A DNA stretch of 64,000 nt from Corynebacterium sp. sy039. Lineage in GTDB: Bacteria > Actinomycetota > Actinomycetes > Mycobacteriales > Mycobacteriaceae. The position numbers and the translations under genes are program-made. Shown here piece by piece: positions 19,263-30,028 of this stretch; position 1 is the stretch's first letter, and each line of letters starts with the position of its first letter. The DNA is taken from contig NZ_CP042325.1 of assembly GCF_007904105.1 (NCBI RefSeq), forward strand, positions 1,116,001 through 1,180,000, given 5' to 3'. Below the pieces are notes generated by a model. It saw nothing but the letters and a program-made list of their open reading frames with translations. It was not told the origin of the DNA and ran no database searches.

Positions 19263-20108
19263 TTAAATGCGCGCAATCCTTATCTCAGAAGCCAAGATAG
19301 CCTCTGCACCCAATGCAGATAAGGCATCCATAACAGTATTTGCTTGTTTACGTGGTACTAGAGCACGAACTGCAATCCAGTTTTCTCGGGCTAAAGGCGA
19401 CACCGTTGGCCCAGACAATCCTGGAGTGATTTCTCTTGCTTTCTCTAGTACATCACGAGAAATGTTGTAATCGAGCATGAGATAGTTTTGCGCATGCAAA
19501 ATACCTTCTAAGCGCCTTAAGAAAATACGATGTTCGTCGCTAATCGCTATTCCCTGGCGCCCAATTACTACGGCCTCAGACTCACAAATGACGTCACCAA
19601 AAGGTTCTAAACCTTGTTTGCGTAGCGTCCGACCAGTAGAAACCACATCAGCAATAGCATCAGCAACGCCAAGGCGAATCGAGATCTCGACAGCACCATC
19701 TAAGCGAATGACGTCAGCGCTAATGCCCCGTTTCTCTAAATCAGCTTTAACCAAATGTGGATAGGACGTCGCGATGCGTTTTCCCTGAAGATCAGAAATG
19801 TTCCACTGACTACCTGCTGTAGTTGCATATCGAAATGTTGATGCACCAAAACCGAGCTGCATAATTTCAGTTGTGTGCGCACGGGAATCGGCTGCTAAAT
19901 CTCGACCTGTGATTCCTAGGTCGAGTTGCCCCCCAGCAACATAAATTGCAATATCTTTAGGGCGTAGAAAGAAGAACTCAACGTTATTGACTTGATCTCG
20001 AACACTGAGCTGTTTCGCTTCCATTCTGCGCGCATACCCTGCTTCTGCAAGTATTTCTACTGCCGCCTCTGATAAAGACCCCTTATTAGGAATAGCGATT
20101 TTAAGCAT
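19263..20108 (-). CDS. hisG: ATP phosphoribosyltransferase HisG (long form)
   Basis: A 281-residue enzyme of the first, committed step of histidine synthesis, condensing ATP with PRPP. It starts [27 protein letters not shown] and [18 protein letters not shown] (the PRPP-binding strand-loop) are present. The extra C-terminal ACT-like regulatory domain (about 205-281, [20 protein letters not shown]) marks the long form, which is feedback-inhibited by histidine and does not need HisZ. It lies 50 nt downstream of hisE, the enzyme of the next step. It ends at a strong terminator. Confidence 0.97.
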   Translation of the reverse strand: MLKIAIPNKGSLSEAAVEILAEAGYARRMEAKQLSVRDQVNNVEFFFLRPKDIAIYVAGGQLDLGITGRDLAADSRAHTTEIMQLGFGASTFRYATTAGSQWNISDLQGKRIATSYPHLVKADLEKRGISADVIRLDGAVEISIRLGVADAIADVVSTGRTLRKQGLEPFGDVICESEAVVIGRQGIAISDEHRIFLRRLEGILHAQNYLMLDYNISRDVLEKAREITPGLSGPTVSPLARENWIAVRALVPRKQANTVMDALSALGAEAILASEIRIARI

Positions 20109-20158
20109 GGATTCACCTTAATTTTTTTACTGCCTATACATATGTTCAGAGTGAAAAG

Positions 20159-20422
20159 TTAAAGATACTTATACACATCTTCTAGTGTTAAGCCACGTTT
20201 AATCATCATGACTTCGGTCCAGTACATAAGCTGAGAAATTTCTTCTGCTAATTCCTCATCAGACTGATATTCCGCAGCTAGCCATACTTCACCTGCTTCT
20301 TCAATTATTTTTTTCCCTAAAGTATGAACACCAGCATCAAGAGCTGCCACAGTAGCAGATCCTTCAGGTCGTTGCTGTGCGCGTTGCTCTAATTCATTAA
20401 ATAAAGTCTCGAGGTTTTTCAC
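20159..20422 (-). CDS. hisE: Phosphoribosyl-ATP pyrophosphatase HisE
   Basis: An 87-residue all-helical MazG-type pyrophosphatase, the second step of histidine synthesis. The motif [37 protein letters not shown] contains the Mg-binding Glu/Asp residues of the family. It begins with GTG ([12 protein letters not shown]). It is the free-standing form, not fused to HisI, as usual in actinobacteria. It is followed by hisG. Confidence 0.96.
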   Translation of the reverse strand: MKNLETLFNELEQRAQQRPEGSATVAALDAGVHTLGKKIIEEAGEVWLAAEYQSDEELAEEISQLMYWTEVMMIKRGLTLEDVYKYL

Positions 20423-20470
20423 ACTGTGTATTATCGCACATAAGGTGCAGAGTCTGTAGCTGCGAAAAAA

Positions 20471-21172
20471 TCACAGCACTGAATTTAGGCTGATGCGAGC
20501 AAACCACTGTTGCACCAGAGCAGCATCCACTGACTCAAAGCTAATGGAACCGCATAGTTCACGCATGGGATACACCCCTTGTGGGAGTGGATCATCACAG
20601 TGTTCCGGCAACCCAATAACATGAGCACCTGACTCTATAGCTGCCGTCATTCCTGTAAAAGAATCCTCAAAAATGAGACACTCTTCCACAGCAAATCCCA
20701 GTAGTTCAGCAGCCTTAAGATAAATATCGGGTGCAGGCTTGGGAGATTCTACTTCATCACCACAGATAACGAAATCGAAATACTCATCACCAAGAATTTG
20801 CATTGCTGTTGTTGCTACAGCACGCTCAGTATTAGTAACTAATGCCATAGGAATCCCTGCGCTACGTAGATCTTTGAGTAGCTCAGTTACACCAGGACGA
20901 ATCTCAAGATGCTCATTCATCAATGCAATGACCTGCGCATACAGTTCCTCGCGCCATTGTTGACGATCAATAGTCTCTGGATCTAAACCGATATAGCGAG
21001 AAATAACATCGAAACTGAAATTAACATTCCCGCCCCGAGTTTGTCGAAGATGATCTGAAGTTATGCGTTTACCTTTATTCTCGCTTAGCTCAATTAATGC
21101 TTGTTCCCACAAATACTCTGAGTCAATGAGTGTGCCATCCATATCCCACATAATCGCTTTGAGCATGATCAT
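20471..21172 (-). CDS. HAD-superfamily phosphatase (beta-phosphoglucomutase-like)
   Basis: A 233-residue HAD subfamily IA hydrolase. Motif I is WDMDGTLIDSE (about 9-19, catalytic Asp nucleophile and acid/base Asp). Motif II is ALVTNTERA, motif III Lys is in SPKPAPDIY, and motif IV is CLIFEDSFTGMTAA. A helical cap lies between motifs I and II. The substrate is unknown; small sugar phosphates are typical. Three near-N-terminal ATGs occur (residues 1, 3 and 8), so the start is uncertain by a few residues. It lies between metH and hisE, an order conserved in corynebacteria as far as I recall. Confidence 0.88.
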   Translation of the reverse strand: MIMLKAIMWDMDGTLIDSEYLWEQALIELSENKGKRITSDHLRQTRGGNVNFSFDVISRYIGLDPETIDRQQWREELYAQVIALMNEHLEIRPGVTELLKDLRSAGIPMALVTNTERAVATTAMQILGDEYFDFVICGDEVESPKPAPDIYLKAAELLGFAVEECLIFEDSFTGMTAAIESGAHVIGLPEHCDDPLPQGVYPMRELCGSISFESVDAALVQQWFARISLNSVL

Positions 21173-21213
21173 TAGTGTATCAAAAGCTCACCGCATACAG
21201 GCACATACAGTAC

Positions 21214-21242
21214 ATACCCAGTCAATAGCACTCACTGGGTAT
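21214..21242 (-). terminator. Hairpin between metH and the HAD gene
   Basis: A perfect 9-bp stem ATACCCAGT / ACTGGGTAT with an 11-nt loop, 8 nt past the metH stop. There is no T run on the minus strand, so it may be a weak terminator, an mRNA-stabilising hairpin or a processing site rather than a classical intrinsic terminator. Confidence 0.5.
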
Positions 21243-21250
21243 CACACACA

Positions 21251-24200
21251 TCACACATTAAAGTATTTTGCTTCAGGGTGATACAGCACAAAGGCATCCG
21301 TCGATTGTTCAGGATGCAACTGCAATTCCTCTGAGAGTTCCACACCTATGCGTTGTGCATCAAGCAATGTCACCAATGTACGACGATCTTCTAAATTAGG
21401 ACAGGAGCCATAGCCAAAGGAATATCTTGCTCCGCGATAGTCAAGATCGAAAAAGCGCTCCAAATCTCTAGCGTCTTCGTCGGCAGCATAACGACCATCA
21501 GAAAAACGCAATTCACTACGCACTCTAGCATGCCAATACTCAGCCAACGCTTCAGTCAATTGCACTCCGACGCCATGCACTTCAAGATAATCACGGTAGT
21601 TATCTGCGCTAAAAAGCTCATTAGCAAACTCTGCAATAGGATTGCCCATCGTCACTAGTTGCATGGGAAAAACGTCGACACTATTGGTTTCCTGCGCTAG
21701 TTCTTTACTGCGAATGAAATCCGCAATACATAAAAATTTTCCTCGCTGCTGACGTGGGAAAGTAAAACGGGCAATTTCTTTAGCACTAGGGGTTGGTTCT
21801 TCTAAAATGATAACCTCATCGCCTTCAGAAACAGCTGGAAAATATCCATACACCACAGCCGCATGATCTAAAATACCTTCAGCTTTGAGTCGATCAATCC
21901 AGTAGCGTAAGCGTGGACGTCCATCAGTTTCTACTAATTGTTCATAGCTTAATCTATTGCCGCCACGACTTGTTTTAAGCCCCCAACGTCCCATGAATAA
22001 CGCACGCTCATCAACAAGAGGTAAGAACTCAGATAGCGCTATGCCTTTCACGATTCTCGTTCCCCAAAAAGGCGGTGTCGCTAGCTCAGTATCATAAGCA
22101 ACAGCACTTCGCTGAGGTACCACGATGGGTTCTTGCTCTGCTTTGCGTGCAGCAGCAATTTCCTTAGCTCGCGCACGACGTTGCCTATTACGCTCTTGTT
22201 TTTCTTTTGCAGCTAATACAGCTTGTTCATCATGCAGGCTCGAAACTTCACCACGAGCGCGTGCCATAAACTCATTCATCAAGCGCAATGACTCAAAAGC
22301 ATCTTTTGCATAGAAAACATCGCCCTCATAAACCTGTGTCAAATCATCTTCGACATAAGCACGCGTTAGCGCTGCCCCACCAAGAATCACCGGATAACCA
22401 GCGTTACCGGTGTCATTCATCTCCTGTAAGTTTTCTTTCATAATCACAGTGGATTTCACTAAAAGACCTGACATACCAATGGCGTCAGCTTTATGCTCTT
22501 GCGCTGCTGCCAAGATATTGCCAATTGGTTGCTTAATACCAATGTTGACTACGTTAAAACCATTATTGGACAAAATAATATCGACTAGGTTTTTTCCGAT
22601 GTCATGGACATCGCCTTTGACAGTCGCAATGACAATTGTCCCCTTAGAACCAGAATTATCCTGTGCGTGCATGAATTGTTCTAAATAGGCCACAGCTTTT
22701 TTCATCGTTTCCGCTGATTGCAGCACAAAAGGCAATTGCATTTGTCCAGAACCAAATAGCTCACCAACAGTTTTCATGCCAGCCAAAAGATCTTCATTGA
22801 CAATATCGAGCGGACTTTTTTCTTGCATTGCTGCATCTAAATCCGCTTCCAGCCCATTTTTTTCCCCGTCGATAACGCGCTGTGCAATGCGCTCAAACAA
22901 TGGCATGGCAGCTAACGCTTCTGCACGGGCATCTTTAGCTGAAGCAGCTGAAACTCCCTCGAATAGTTCCATAAACGTTTGCAAGGGATCATATCCCTCA
23001 CGACGACGATCATAGATCATATCCAGAGCTACTTCGCGTTGACGTGCATCAATGCGATTCATTGGCAAAATTTTAGAACTATGTGCAATCGCAGAATCAA
23101 GACCAGCTTGAATACACTCATGAAGAAAAACAGAATTAAGCACCTGACGCGCAGCAGGATTAAGCCCAAAAGATATATTTGATAACCCAAGAGTGGTATG
23201 TACGCGAGGATAGCGTTTCTTTATCTCTCGAATAGCGTTAATAGTTTCAATACCATCACGCCGTGTTTCTTCTTGACCAGTAGAAATAGGGAAAGTGAGC
23301 GTATCGACGATGATATCTGACTGGGCTAATCCCCAGGTATGCGTGATATCGTGGATTAGACGCTGAGCAATTTCTACTTTTTTCTCCGCAGTACGTGCCT
23401 GTCCTTGTTCATCAATAGTCAGTGCAACAACCGCTGCCCCATGTTCTTTCACTAACCGCATAATGCGTTGATATCGTGAGTCCGGACCAGCACCATCCTC
23501 AAAATTCACCGAATTAACAGCACACCGTCCACCAAGGTGTTCAAGCCCAGTGCGAATCACCTCAGGTTCCGTAGAGTCAAGCATGATTGGCAATGTAGAA
23601 CTCGTCGCCAGTAAAGACGCTAATTGCGCCATATCTGCGCGTCCATCCCGCCCAACATAATCCACGCAAAGATCTAACATATGCGCGCCATCTCTGGTTT
23701 GCTGCTTTGCAATATCAACACACGTTTCCCACTGCCCAGCAAGCATTGCTTCGCGAAAGGCCTTAGAGCCATTAGCATTAGTGCGCTCACCAATCATGGT
23801 AATACCAGTATCTTGAGTAAGGTTTACACTGGTATAGAGCGAAGATACAGCATCATCAGCCGATACTTCGCGCTGCATTTTTTCCACTCCAGCTACATCT
23901 GCACTACCCACAATTGCGTCTCGTACAGCACTAATATGCTCCGGAGTAGTCCCGCAGCATCCGCCAACCATGGAAAGACCATAATCGAGCACAAACCCAC
24001 GCAATGCCTGAGCTAAATCAGCAGCAGATAATGGGTACTCAGCTCCATTCTTACCAAGAATAGGCAGACCAGCATTAGGCATCACCGAAATAGGAATCTG
24101 AGCATGCCGAGATAGATAACGCAGATGCTCATTCATTTCATCAGGACCAGTGGCACAGTTAAGCCCGATCATATCAATTCCGATATGTTCCAATGAAGTT

Positions 24201-24853
24201 AATGCAGCACCAATTTCCGATCCCAGTAGCATCGTTCCAGTGGTTTCTACTGTGACATGGCAGATAATGGGCAGCCGCAGACCCAACTCAAAAAACGCTT
24301 CACGACAACCATGTACCGCAGCTTTTACTTGCAATAAGTCTTGAGCCGTTTCTACTAAAATGGCATCAGCACCTGCTTCTACCATTCCTAATGCAGCTTG
24401 CGCATAGTACTGCTTAATCTCCGCATAGGAAATATGTCCTAGAGAAGGAAGTTTTGTTCCCGGTCCTAGAGAACCAACCACCCAACGACGCATTCCCGCA
24501 CGTCCAGGCCCTAAATCATCCGCTACCTCGCGGGCAATTTTTACTCCCTTATATGCTAATTCACGACATCTATCAGCTATGTCATAATCAGCAAGATTGG
24601 GGAGATTACAGCCAAAAGTATTTGTTTCAACAAGATCTGCACCAGCATCAAAATAGGCACGGTGAATAGAACTCACGACGTCGGGACGCGTGTCATTGAG
24701 AATCTCATTGCATCCTTCTAAGCCAAGAAAATCTTGTTCAACGTCGAGATCAAATCTTTGTAATTGCGTTCCCATAGCGCCATCACCGATAAGAACGCGC
24801 TCATGTAGGGCATCGAGAAAATCTGATTTTAGTTCTAGTGCTGAAATATCCAT
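21251..24853 (-). CDS. metH: Cobalamin-dependent methionine synthase MetH
   Basis: About 1200 residues with all four modules. The homocysteine-binding barrel has GDGAMGTQLQ at about residue 23 and its zinc cysteines in GLNCATG and GGCCGTTPEH. The pterin-binding domain begins at the IGERTNANGSKAFREAM segment. The cobalamin domain carries GDVHDIGKNLV (D-x-H-x-x-G, the lower axial His). The C-terminal AdoMet reactivation domain carries RYSFGYGSCPNLEDR. It transfers methyl from 5-methyl-THF to homocysteine. ATG 24853 is preferred; a TTG one codon upstream is possible. No cobalamin riboswitch fits in the 67-nt upstream gap. Confidence 0.97.
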   Translation of the reverse strand: MDISALELKSDFLDALHERVLIGDGAMGTQLQRFDLDVEQDFLGLEGCNEILNDTRPDVVSSIHRAYFDAGADLVETNTFGCNLPNLADYDIADRCRELAYKGVKIAREVADDLGPGRAGMRRWVVGSLGPGTKLPSLGHISYAEIKQYYAQAALGMVEAGADAILVETAQDLLQVKAAVHGCREAFFELGLRLPIICHVTVETTGTMLLGSEIGAALTSLEHIGIDMIGLNCATGPDEMNEHLRYLSRHAQIPISVMPNAGLPILGKNGAEYPLSAADLAQALRGFVLDYGLSMVGGCCGTTPEHISAVRDAIVGSADVAGVEKMQREVSADDAVSSLYTSVNLTQDTGITMIGERTNANGSKAFREAMLAGQWETCVDIAKQQTRDGAHMLDLCVDYVGRDGRADMAQLASLLATSSTLPIMLDSTEPEVIRTGLEHLGGRCAVNSVNFEDGAGPDSRYQRIMRLVKEHGAAVVALTIDEQGQARTAEKKVEIAQRLIHDITHTWGLAQSDIIVDTLTFPISTGQEETRRDGIETINAIREIKKRYPRVHTTLGLSNISFGLNPAARQVLNSVFLHECIQAGLDSAIAHSSKILPMNRIDARQREVALDMIYDRRREGYDPLQTFMELFEGVSAASAKDARAEALAAMPLFERIAQRVIDGEKNGLEADLDAAMQEKSPLDIVNEDLLAGMKTVGELFGSGQMQLPFVLQSAETMKKAVAYLEQFMHAQDNSGSKGTIVIATVKGDVHDIGKNLVDIILSNNGFNVVNIGIKQPIGNILAAAQEHKADAIGMSGLLVKSTVIMKENLQEMNDTGNAGYPVILGGAALTRAYVEDDLTQVYEGDVFYAKDAFESLRLMNEFMARARGEVSSLHDEQAVLAAKEKQERNRQRRARAKEIAAARKAEQEPIVVPQRSAVAYDTELATPPFWGTRIVKGIALSEFLPLVDERALFMGRWGLKTSRGGNRLSYEQLVETDGRPRLRYWIDRLKAEGILDHAAVVYGYFPAVSEGDEVIILEEPTPSAKEIARFTFPRQQRGKFLCIADFIRSKELAQETNSVDVFPMQLVTMGNPIAEFANELFSADNYRDYLEVHGVGVQLTEALAEYWHARVRSELRFSDGRYAADEDARDLERFFDLDYRGARYSFGYGSCPNLEDRRTLVTLLDAQRIGVELSEELQLHPEQSTDAFVLYHPEAKYFNV

Positions 24854-24920
24854 CAAATAGACAGCTTAGTATGTTTGTGCACGTGCATTAAACCAACAGT
24901 CTAAAAATGAATATATAATT

Positions 24921-25355
24921 TCAGTCTTCCCCATCGACTTCATCGAAGCTATCGTGTCTCATTGCCAGATCCTCCCAGGAAGGAATCGCACTAATACGCT
25001 CTGAAGAAACACCAAGATGACGAAGAGCATCATGGATAATTACTTCAAGATCAGCAATTTCTTCGTCTTCTACAATAGGAGCCTCAGGGCAACGTCGCTC
25101 ATTAAAAAGCATTAATTGCTGATAGAACTCACTAATATGCTGCGTCAAAGATTCATCTGTCTCGCAGTGATGATCCAAACTCAATACATAACGCTCAATG
25201 AGGGCTTTTAATTCTGGCAATGCGGAAACATCAAAAGGTTGCGACCACGTTGGCACCTCCGCATCGCGTACATAGGTTCCTGATCCAAAGTCTGATAAAA
25301 ACTCAATAAACTCATCAATACGTGGTTGGAAAGTATCTGATAATAGAGGGCTCAT
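24921..25355 (-). CDS. Conserved hypothetical acidic protein between mshC and metH
   Basis: I do not recognise a named family. It is 144 residues, strongly acidic, with no signal peptide and no membrane segment. Predicted mostly helical: a FQPRIDEFIEFLSDFGSGTY helix, an ELKALIERYVL helix, and an acidic segment IVEDEEIADLEVIIHDALRHL. The tail is DSFDEVDGED. Five or more Asp/Glu clusters and two cysteines (one in HHCETDE, one in RRCPEAP) are visible. It is co-directional with mshC upstream (57 nt) and metH downstream (about 65 nt), so it is probably transcribed with them. Function unknown. Confidence 0.7.
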   Translation of the reverse strand: MSPLLSDTFQPRIDEFIEFLSDFGSGTYVRDAEVPTWSQPFDVSALPELKALIERYVLSLDHHCETDESLTQHISEFYQQLMLFNERRCPEAPIVEDEEIADLEVIIHDALRHLGVSSERISAIPSWEDLAMRHDSFDEVDGED

Positions 25356-25412
25356 AATCTATCCATCTTTGAGGGGTACGATGCTTTTACCTTCATCTGG
25401 ATCATATCCCAC

Positions 25413-26678
25413 CTAGTGATCAAGCACTACTCCAAGTAGTGCATTAAACGCATCAGCCACGAAAGCACCTGCCTCTGTCTTTACAGGTTCCCCTTGAGCG
25501 GCAGCACTATTAAGAACCTCCTGAGCCCACTGATCACTATGTGCTAAGGCTGTGGGGGTATCAAGATCATGTGCTAACGCCGTTCTGATTTTCTGCACGA
25601 TACGGGTAGCACGCTCAAAATCGTATTCATACTTAGCAGCACGTGACCACAAAGTTAATCGCTGTTGAGCAGTCTCTAGTACTGTGGTAGACCAATCTCG
25701 ATCCTGACGATAATGACCAGCATAAATCCCTAGTCTAATAGCTGAGGGAGCATAACCTTGATTACGTAGCGCAGAGACAAAAACAAGATTCCCTAAAGAC
25801 TTACTCATTTTTGTGCCATCAAGACCAATCATGCCGGTATGGACATAATGCTCAGCCATACGAGAACTACCACAGCTTGCCTCTGCATGAGCAGCAGAAA
25901 ACTCATGGTGTGGGAAAATAAGATCACTGCCACCGCCTTGTATGGCAAAGCTGGCACCAAGGCGAGTTGTAGCAATTGCTGAGCACTCGATATGCCATCC
26001 CGGTCTGCCTTTACCAAAAGGAGCATCCCAGAAAGGCTCACCTTCACGATGTGCTCGCCATAAGAGAGCATCAAGACTATCGCGTTTCCCTAAGCGCTGT
26101 GGATCACCTCCGCGTTCAGCAAAAAAAGTATCCATTTGTTCACGGGAATAATGCGATTCATACCCAAAATTTTTGGTCGCGGCAATGCTGGCATAGACGT
26201 CGGGATAACGCTGATCATCAACAATATACGCAGCACCCTTATCGAGAAGTGTTTGCACCATAGCAATAACCTCGTCGATAGATTCCATAGCTCCGACGTA
26301 ATCCTGAGGGGGAAGAATTAATAATGCAGTCATATCTGACCGGAATAATTCAATCTGATCGCTGCCAAGCTCTTTCCAATCCACGCCATCGCGTTGTGCC
26401 CGCTCAAAGAGTGGATCATCAATATCAGTAACATTTTGCACATAATGTACTTTGTGCCCATTATCTAGTAACTGGCGATAAATAAGATCGAATGTAACAT
26501 ACGTAGCAGCATGACCAAGATGAGTGGAATCATAAGGGGTAATACCACACACATACATCCCTACCGGTTGATCCTTAACCAACACTGGTTTGATAATTTC
26601 ATCTGCAGTGTCATACAAACTCAGTGGAATTGGATTGCCGTCAATGGCGGGAATAGTCGGATAACGCCAGGAATACAT
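25413..26678 (-). CDS. mshC: Cysteine--mycothiol-precursor ligase MshC
   Basis: 421 residues. This class I aminoacyl-tRNA-synthetase-like enzyme joins cysteine to GlcN-Ins using ATP in mycothiol synthesis. It resembles CysS but lacks the anticodon-binding domain. The Zn-binding Cys44 is in VCGITPYD. The HIGH-type motif is HLGH (53-56), [10 protein letters not shown] supplies further Zn/Cys contacts, and [10 protein letters not shown] is the KMSKS loop. Mycothiol is the actinobacterial low-molecular-weight thiol, which supports the taxonomic call. It lies 52 nt downstream of uppP. Confidence 0.96.
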   Translation of the reverse strand: MYSWRYPTIPAIDGNPIPLSLYDTADEIIKPVLVKDQPVGMYVCGITPYDSTHLGHAATYVTFDLIYRQLLDNGHKVHYVQNVTDIDDPLFERAQRDGVDWKELGSDQIELFRSDMTALLILPPQDYVGAMESIDEVIAMVQTLLDKGAAYIVDDQRYPDVYASIAATKNFGYESHYSREQMDTFFAERGGDPQRLGKRDSLDALLWRAHREGEPFWDAPFGKGRPGWHIECSAIATTRLGASFAIQGGGSDLIFPHHEFSAAHAEASCGSSRMAEHYVHTGMIGLDGTKMSKSLGNLVFVSALRNQGYAPSAIRLGIYAGHYRQDRDWSTTVLETAQQRLTLWSRAAKYEYDFERATRIVQKIRTALAHDLDTPTALAHSDQWAQEVLNSAAAQGEPVKTEAGAFVADAFNALLGVVLDH

Positions 26679-26730
26679 TTATGATCTTCGCCTTTCACTT
26701 TATGGGATATTTTTGAGCTAAGCCCAGTTA

Positions 26731-27600
26731 CTACGCAGTCATTATTCCTGTACCAAGCAAAATCATGACAATAATGCCCACTGGAATACGGTATGCAGCG
26801 AACCAATTAAATGAATGATGCGATACAAACTTTAATAACCAGGCAATAGAGACGTAGCCAAGGATAAAGGCAATTACGGTCCCAACAAGTAATTGCATAC
26901 CTGAAGCTGCCTGCCCTGCTTCTGGATTAAACGCATCACCTAAAGAAAATAATCCCGACGCTAACACCGCTGGAATCGCTAACAAGAAACTAAACCGAGC
27001 GGCTACCTCACGCTCTAATCCAAGGAAAAGACCAGCAGAGATGGTGCCACCAGAACGAGACACTCCTGGAATAAGAGCCAAACACTGTGCGCAGCCCATA
27101 ATAAGCGCATCTTTCATAGTTAAGCGCTCAAAACTTCTGTGCTTTGTTCCCTTTTTTTCCGCAAGGATAAAGACAAAGGAAAAAGCAATGAGCACTGTGG
27201 CAGTAATCCATAAGTTACGCAAATTATCTCGAATAAGATCTTTAGCAAGAAAACCAACAACTGCCACCGGGATGGTACCAAAAATTACCATCCAGCCCAT
27301 CGCATAGTCGAAACCGCGCTTTGTTCTATTCACAAGCCCCTGACACCACGCTACAAAAATACGCCAGATATCTTTGGCGAAATACACTAATACTGCTGCT
27401 TCCGTTCCTAGTTGTACTACCGCGGTAAAGGATGCACCTGCATCTTGCCCCCACAAAAGCTCTGAGATAATACGCAAATGACCCGAGGAACTAATTGGCA
27501 AGAACTCAGTTAAACCTTGAACAATGGATAATACAATCGTCTGAACCCACGACATACCAGGTGTATTTTCCGTCTGTGCAAGAAAAGTCATATCAATCAC
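26731..27600 (-). CDS. uppP: Undecaprenyl-diphosphatase UppP (BacA family)
   Basis: A 289-residue integral membrane phosphatase that recycles undecaprenyl pyrophosphate for peptidoglycan and arabinogalactan synthesis; it also confers bacitracin tolerance. The family signatures are [17 protein letters not shown] (about 29-45) and [14 protein letters not shown] in the second half. About eight hydrophobic helices can be counted. The start may be GTG 27600 or ATG 27591. It is divergent from the lipoprotein gene and upstream of mshC. Confidence 0.96.
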   Translation of the reverse strand: MIDMTFLAQTENTPGMSWVQTIVLSIVQGLTEFLPISSSGHLRIISELLWGQDAGASFTAVVQLGTEAAVLVYFAKDIWRIFVAWCQGLVNRTKRGFDYAMGWMVIFGTIPVAVVGFLAKDLIRDNLRNLWITATVLIAFSFVFILAEKKGTKHRSFERLTMKDALIMGCAQCLALIPGVSRSGGTISAGLFLGLEREVAARFSFLLAIPAVLASGLFSLGDAFNPEAGQAASGMQLLVGTVIAFILGYVSIAWLLKFVSHHSFNWFAAYRIPVGIIVMILLGTGIMTA

Positions 27601-27733
27601 GAAGTTAAGGCTACTCTCCTGTTACTGAACTAGAAAGCAGCAACACACTTGTCGTTTACCTTGCGAAGAAACCACAGTTATCTTCTATGAGCAAAGAAAA
27701 GTCAATCAAAAATGCATACCGTGAAAGCTGGTA

Positions 27734-28924
27734 ATGTGTGGAAGTGTGAAAAAGATGTTACGTGGTTCTTCATCGAAATGCGCACTCGCTTTAGGTAGCG
27801 TTGCCATTATTTCTACTGTCGTACTCAGTAGCTGTTCCTTGCCTAATGCTATTACAGAAAAAAGCGAAAAAGCACAGGAGGCCGTCGTTGGTAACGCAAC
27901 TCCTGCGCATGGTGCGGTGATGCATGAACCAGAAGGACAGGTTGTCTCTCTTAAGCATCTTTTTGATGAGAATGCTGAACTTATCGATATGGAACAGGCT
28001 GGCGATATTCTTGCGTTACGCAGTCAGGATAAATTGATCGTCGCTAAGGCGGATGCTTTTCTCGACGCTCATCCTGCCCCGGACGATACGGATCTTACTA
28101 CTTTAGAAATCGATAAATCCTGTGGTGATTTAACAGCGACAAAGGATACTTTTGTACTTGCTTGTCCTTCTGGCGTTGCATTGATCGATGCACAAAAACC
28201 ACAGCTAGATAATGTTATCCCTAGTGAGCAACCACTCAATACTGCGGCACTAAGTAGTGATGGCACAATCGCTGCAGGAATAAAAGACACTGCTGAAGTA
28301 GTGTTATTAGACGCTCAGCAGAAAAAGAAGATAGCGCAATTTCCTGTTTCTTATCCTACCGACGAACTCATCAGCGTTCCGATTGACACTAAAAATAAGG
28401 ACGAAAAGCAAAAGGATAAGCAAAAAAGCGATGCCTTTGTGCGTATTAATCGTCAGTATTCCATTATCCAAGATTTAGATTGGAAAAATAAAAAAGCAGG
28501 TGCGATGTTGCGAGTTGGCAAAGGTGTAGGCAGCATTAAGCCCGCAGAAGATGGTTTGCTGTTAGCCTCTGATAATGTTGGCAACCAGTTGGCCTTATAT
28601 TTCGCTGACGACGTCATCCGATTGCAAAAAACCATTGGTGTCTATGATGCTCCTTGGGCAGTTGCTTGGGACAAAAATACAAACACAGCATGGGTTCATG
28701 CTGGTGCTCACAATAAAGCATTCAGTTATGATCCAAGCTCTGGTGATTTAATCCAAAAACAATCTTTTGGAACCATAGCGGATGTAAGAAATATGGCAGT
28801 CTTATCGGATGGCAGACTGGTTTTCGCTTCTACCGCTGATGTTGCGTTAGAGTTTATTTCCCCACAAAAAAAATTAGTAGAAGGTTCCCATGACAACTCA
28901 TCCAATACGAACACAGCTCTATAA
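27734..28924 (+). CDS. Secreted lipoprotein, possibly beta-propeller
   Basis: A 396-residue exported protein. Lys/Arg-rich residues precede a hydrophobic core and the lipobox VLSSC with Cys at about residue 34, so it is predicted to be lipid-anchored outside the membrane. The mature part has repeated short beta-strand patterns ([61 protein letters not shown]) like YncE/WD-type propellers. This fold is inferred, not proved. A Lys/Asp/Glu-rich insert lies near residues 218-235. The start may be ATG 27734 or GTG 27746. The 3' end overlaps pyrD by 35 nt. Function unknown. Confidence 0.8.
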   Translation: MCGSVKKMLRGSSSKCALALGSVAIISTVVLSSCSLPNAITEKSEKAQEAVVGNATPAHGAVMHEPEGQVVSLKHLFDENAELIDMEQAGDILALRSQDKLIVAKADAFLDAHPAPDDTDLTTLEIDKSCGDLTATKDTFVLACPSGVALIDAQKPQLDNVIPSEQPLNTAALSSDGTIAAGIKDTAEVVLLDAQQKKKIAQFPVSYPTDELISVPIDTKNKDEKQKDKQKSDAFVRINRQYSIIQDLDWKNKKAGAMLRVGKGVGSIKPAEDGLLLASDNVGNQLALYFADDVIRLQKTIGVYDAPWAVAWDKNTNTAWVHAGAHNKAFSYDPSSGDLIQKQSFGTIADVRNMAVLSDGRLVFASTADVALEFISPQKKLVEGSHDNSSNTNTAL

Positions 28925-29996
28925 TGCGCTACTGAAGGTTCTGTTTAGAATTCCCGCAGAACAAACTCATAGTCTGATCAATAGTGGACTCGATGTTCTC
29001 CAATTTCTCAGCCCAGTTAATCGTATTTTGGCAAAAAATCTTGCGGTCACCGACCCTATCTTAGAGCAGGAAGTTTTCGGTAAAACTTTCCCTCGACCAC
29101 TAGGTTTAGCTGCTGGTTTTGATAAAGAAGCACACTGCCCCGATGTGTGGGCTGCAGTAGGTTTTGGATATGCAGAACTAGGCACAGTCACAGCGTCGCC
29201 ACAGCCAGGCAACCCTACCCCACGGCTTTTTCGATTGCCCGCCGACAAAGCCTTGCTCAATCGCATGGGGTTCAATAACCCAGGCGCTGCCGAAGTAGCT
29301 AATAATCTGCGTCGGCGAAAATTCGATGACCTCATTGGCATTAATATCGGCAAAACTAAAATTGTTCCTTTAGAAGAAGCGGAAGCTGATTATCGTCGTT
29401 CTGCTTCATTACTAGGTGATCTTGCCGACTATCTTGTGGTTAATGTTTCTTCTCCTAATACTCCTGGTTTAAGAGATTTACAAGCAGTACAGTCCCTAAA
29501 ACCAATTCTTTCTGCAGTGCAAGCAGCAACCACAACTCCGGTACTGGTTAAAATTGCCCCAGATCTTAGTGATGAAGATATTGATGCAGTAGCAGATTTA
29601 GCACTTGAACTGAAACTTGCTGGAATTGTTGCCACCAATACCACTATTTCGCGTGATGGCTTAGCAACACCAGCTAAAAAAATAGCTGAGTTAGGTGCTG
29701 GTGGTATTTCTGGCGCACCAGTGGCTCAACGTTCTTTAGCAGTGCTCAAACGACTCTATCAGCGGGTTGGCAATCAATTGGTACTAATTTCTGTTGGCGG
29801 TATCAGCACTCCTCAACAAGCATGGGAACGAATTGCTGCAGGTGCAACGCTGCTCCAAGGATATACCCCACTTATTTATGGTGGTCCTGATTGGATTAGG
29901 GACATTCATCTCGGTATTGCCCAGCAATTGCGAGCATACGGTTTTGGTTCTATCGCTGAAGCAATAGGATGCGAAAAACCGTGGACACTTGATTAG
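28890..29996 (+). CDS. pyrD: Dihydroorotate dehydrogenase (quinone), class 2
   Basis: A 368-residue membrane-associated FMN enzyme that oxidises dihydroorotate to orotate with quinone as acceptor, in pyrimidine synthesis. The class 2 N-terminal helical extension (about 1-45, [21 protein letters not shown]) for quinone access is present. [19 protein letters not shown] and NRMGFNNPG follow. The catalytic Ser is in [27 protein letters not shown] and [15 protein letters not shown] bind FMN. The ATG lies inside the end of the lipoprotein gene, with AGAAGG just upstream. Confidence 0.97.
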   Translation: MTTHPIRTQLYNALLKVLFRIPAEQTHSLINSGLDVLQFLSPVNRILAKNLAVTDPILEQEVFGKTFPRPLGLAAGFDKEAHCPDVWAAVGFGYAELGTVTASPQPGNPTPRLFRLPADKALLNRMGFNNPGAAEVANNLRRRKFDDLIGINIGKTKIVPLEEAEADYRRSASLLGDLADYLVVNVSSPNTPGLRDLQAVQSLKPILSAVQAATTTPVLVKIAPDLSDEDIDAVADLALELKLAGIVATNTTISRDGLATPAKKIAELGAGGISGAPVAQRSLAVLKRLYQRVGNQLVLISVGGISTPQQAWERIAAGATLLQGYTPLIYGGPDWIRDIHLGIAQQLRAYGFGSIAEAIGCEKPWTLD

Positions 29997-30028
29997 AGCA
30001 TCAGTTTTGGGTTTTTATCCTTGAACAG

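Noticed and set aside
19046..19276. 76-residue minus-strand frame between hisG and aspA
   Set aside because: It overlaps the hisG stop and runs through the hisG terminator hairpin. No start signal or domain.
24854..24920. Cobalamin riboswitch before metH
   Set aside because: The gap is far too short and lacks a B12-box sequence.
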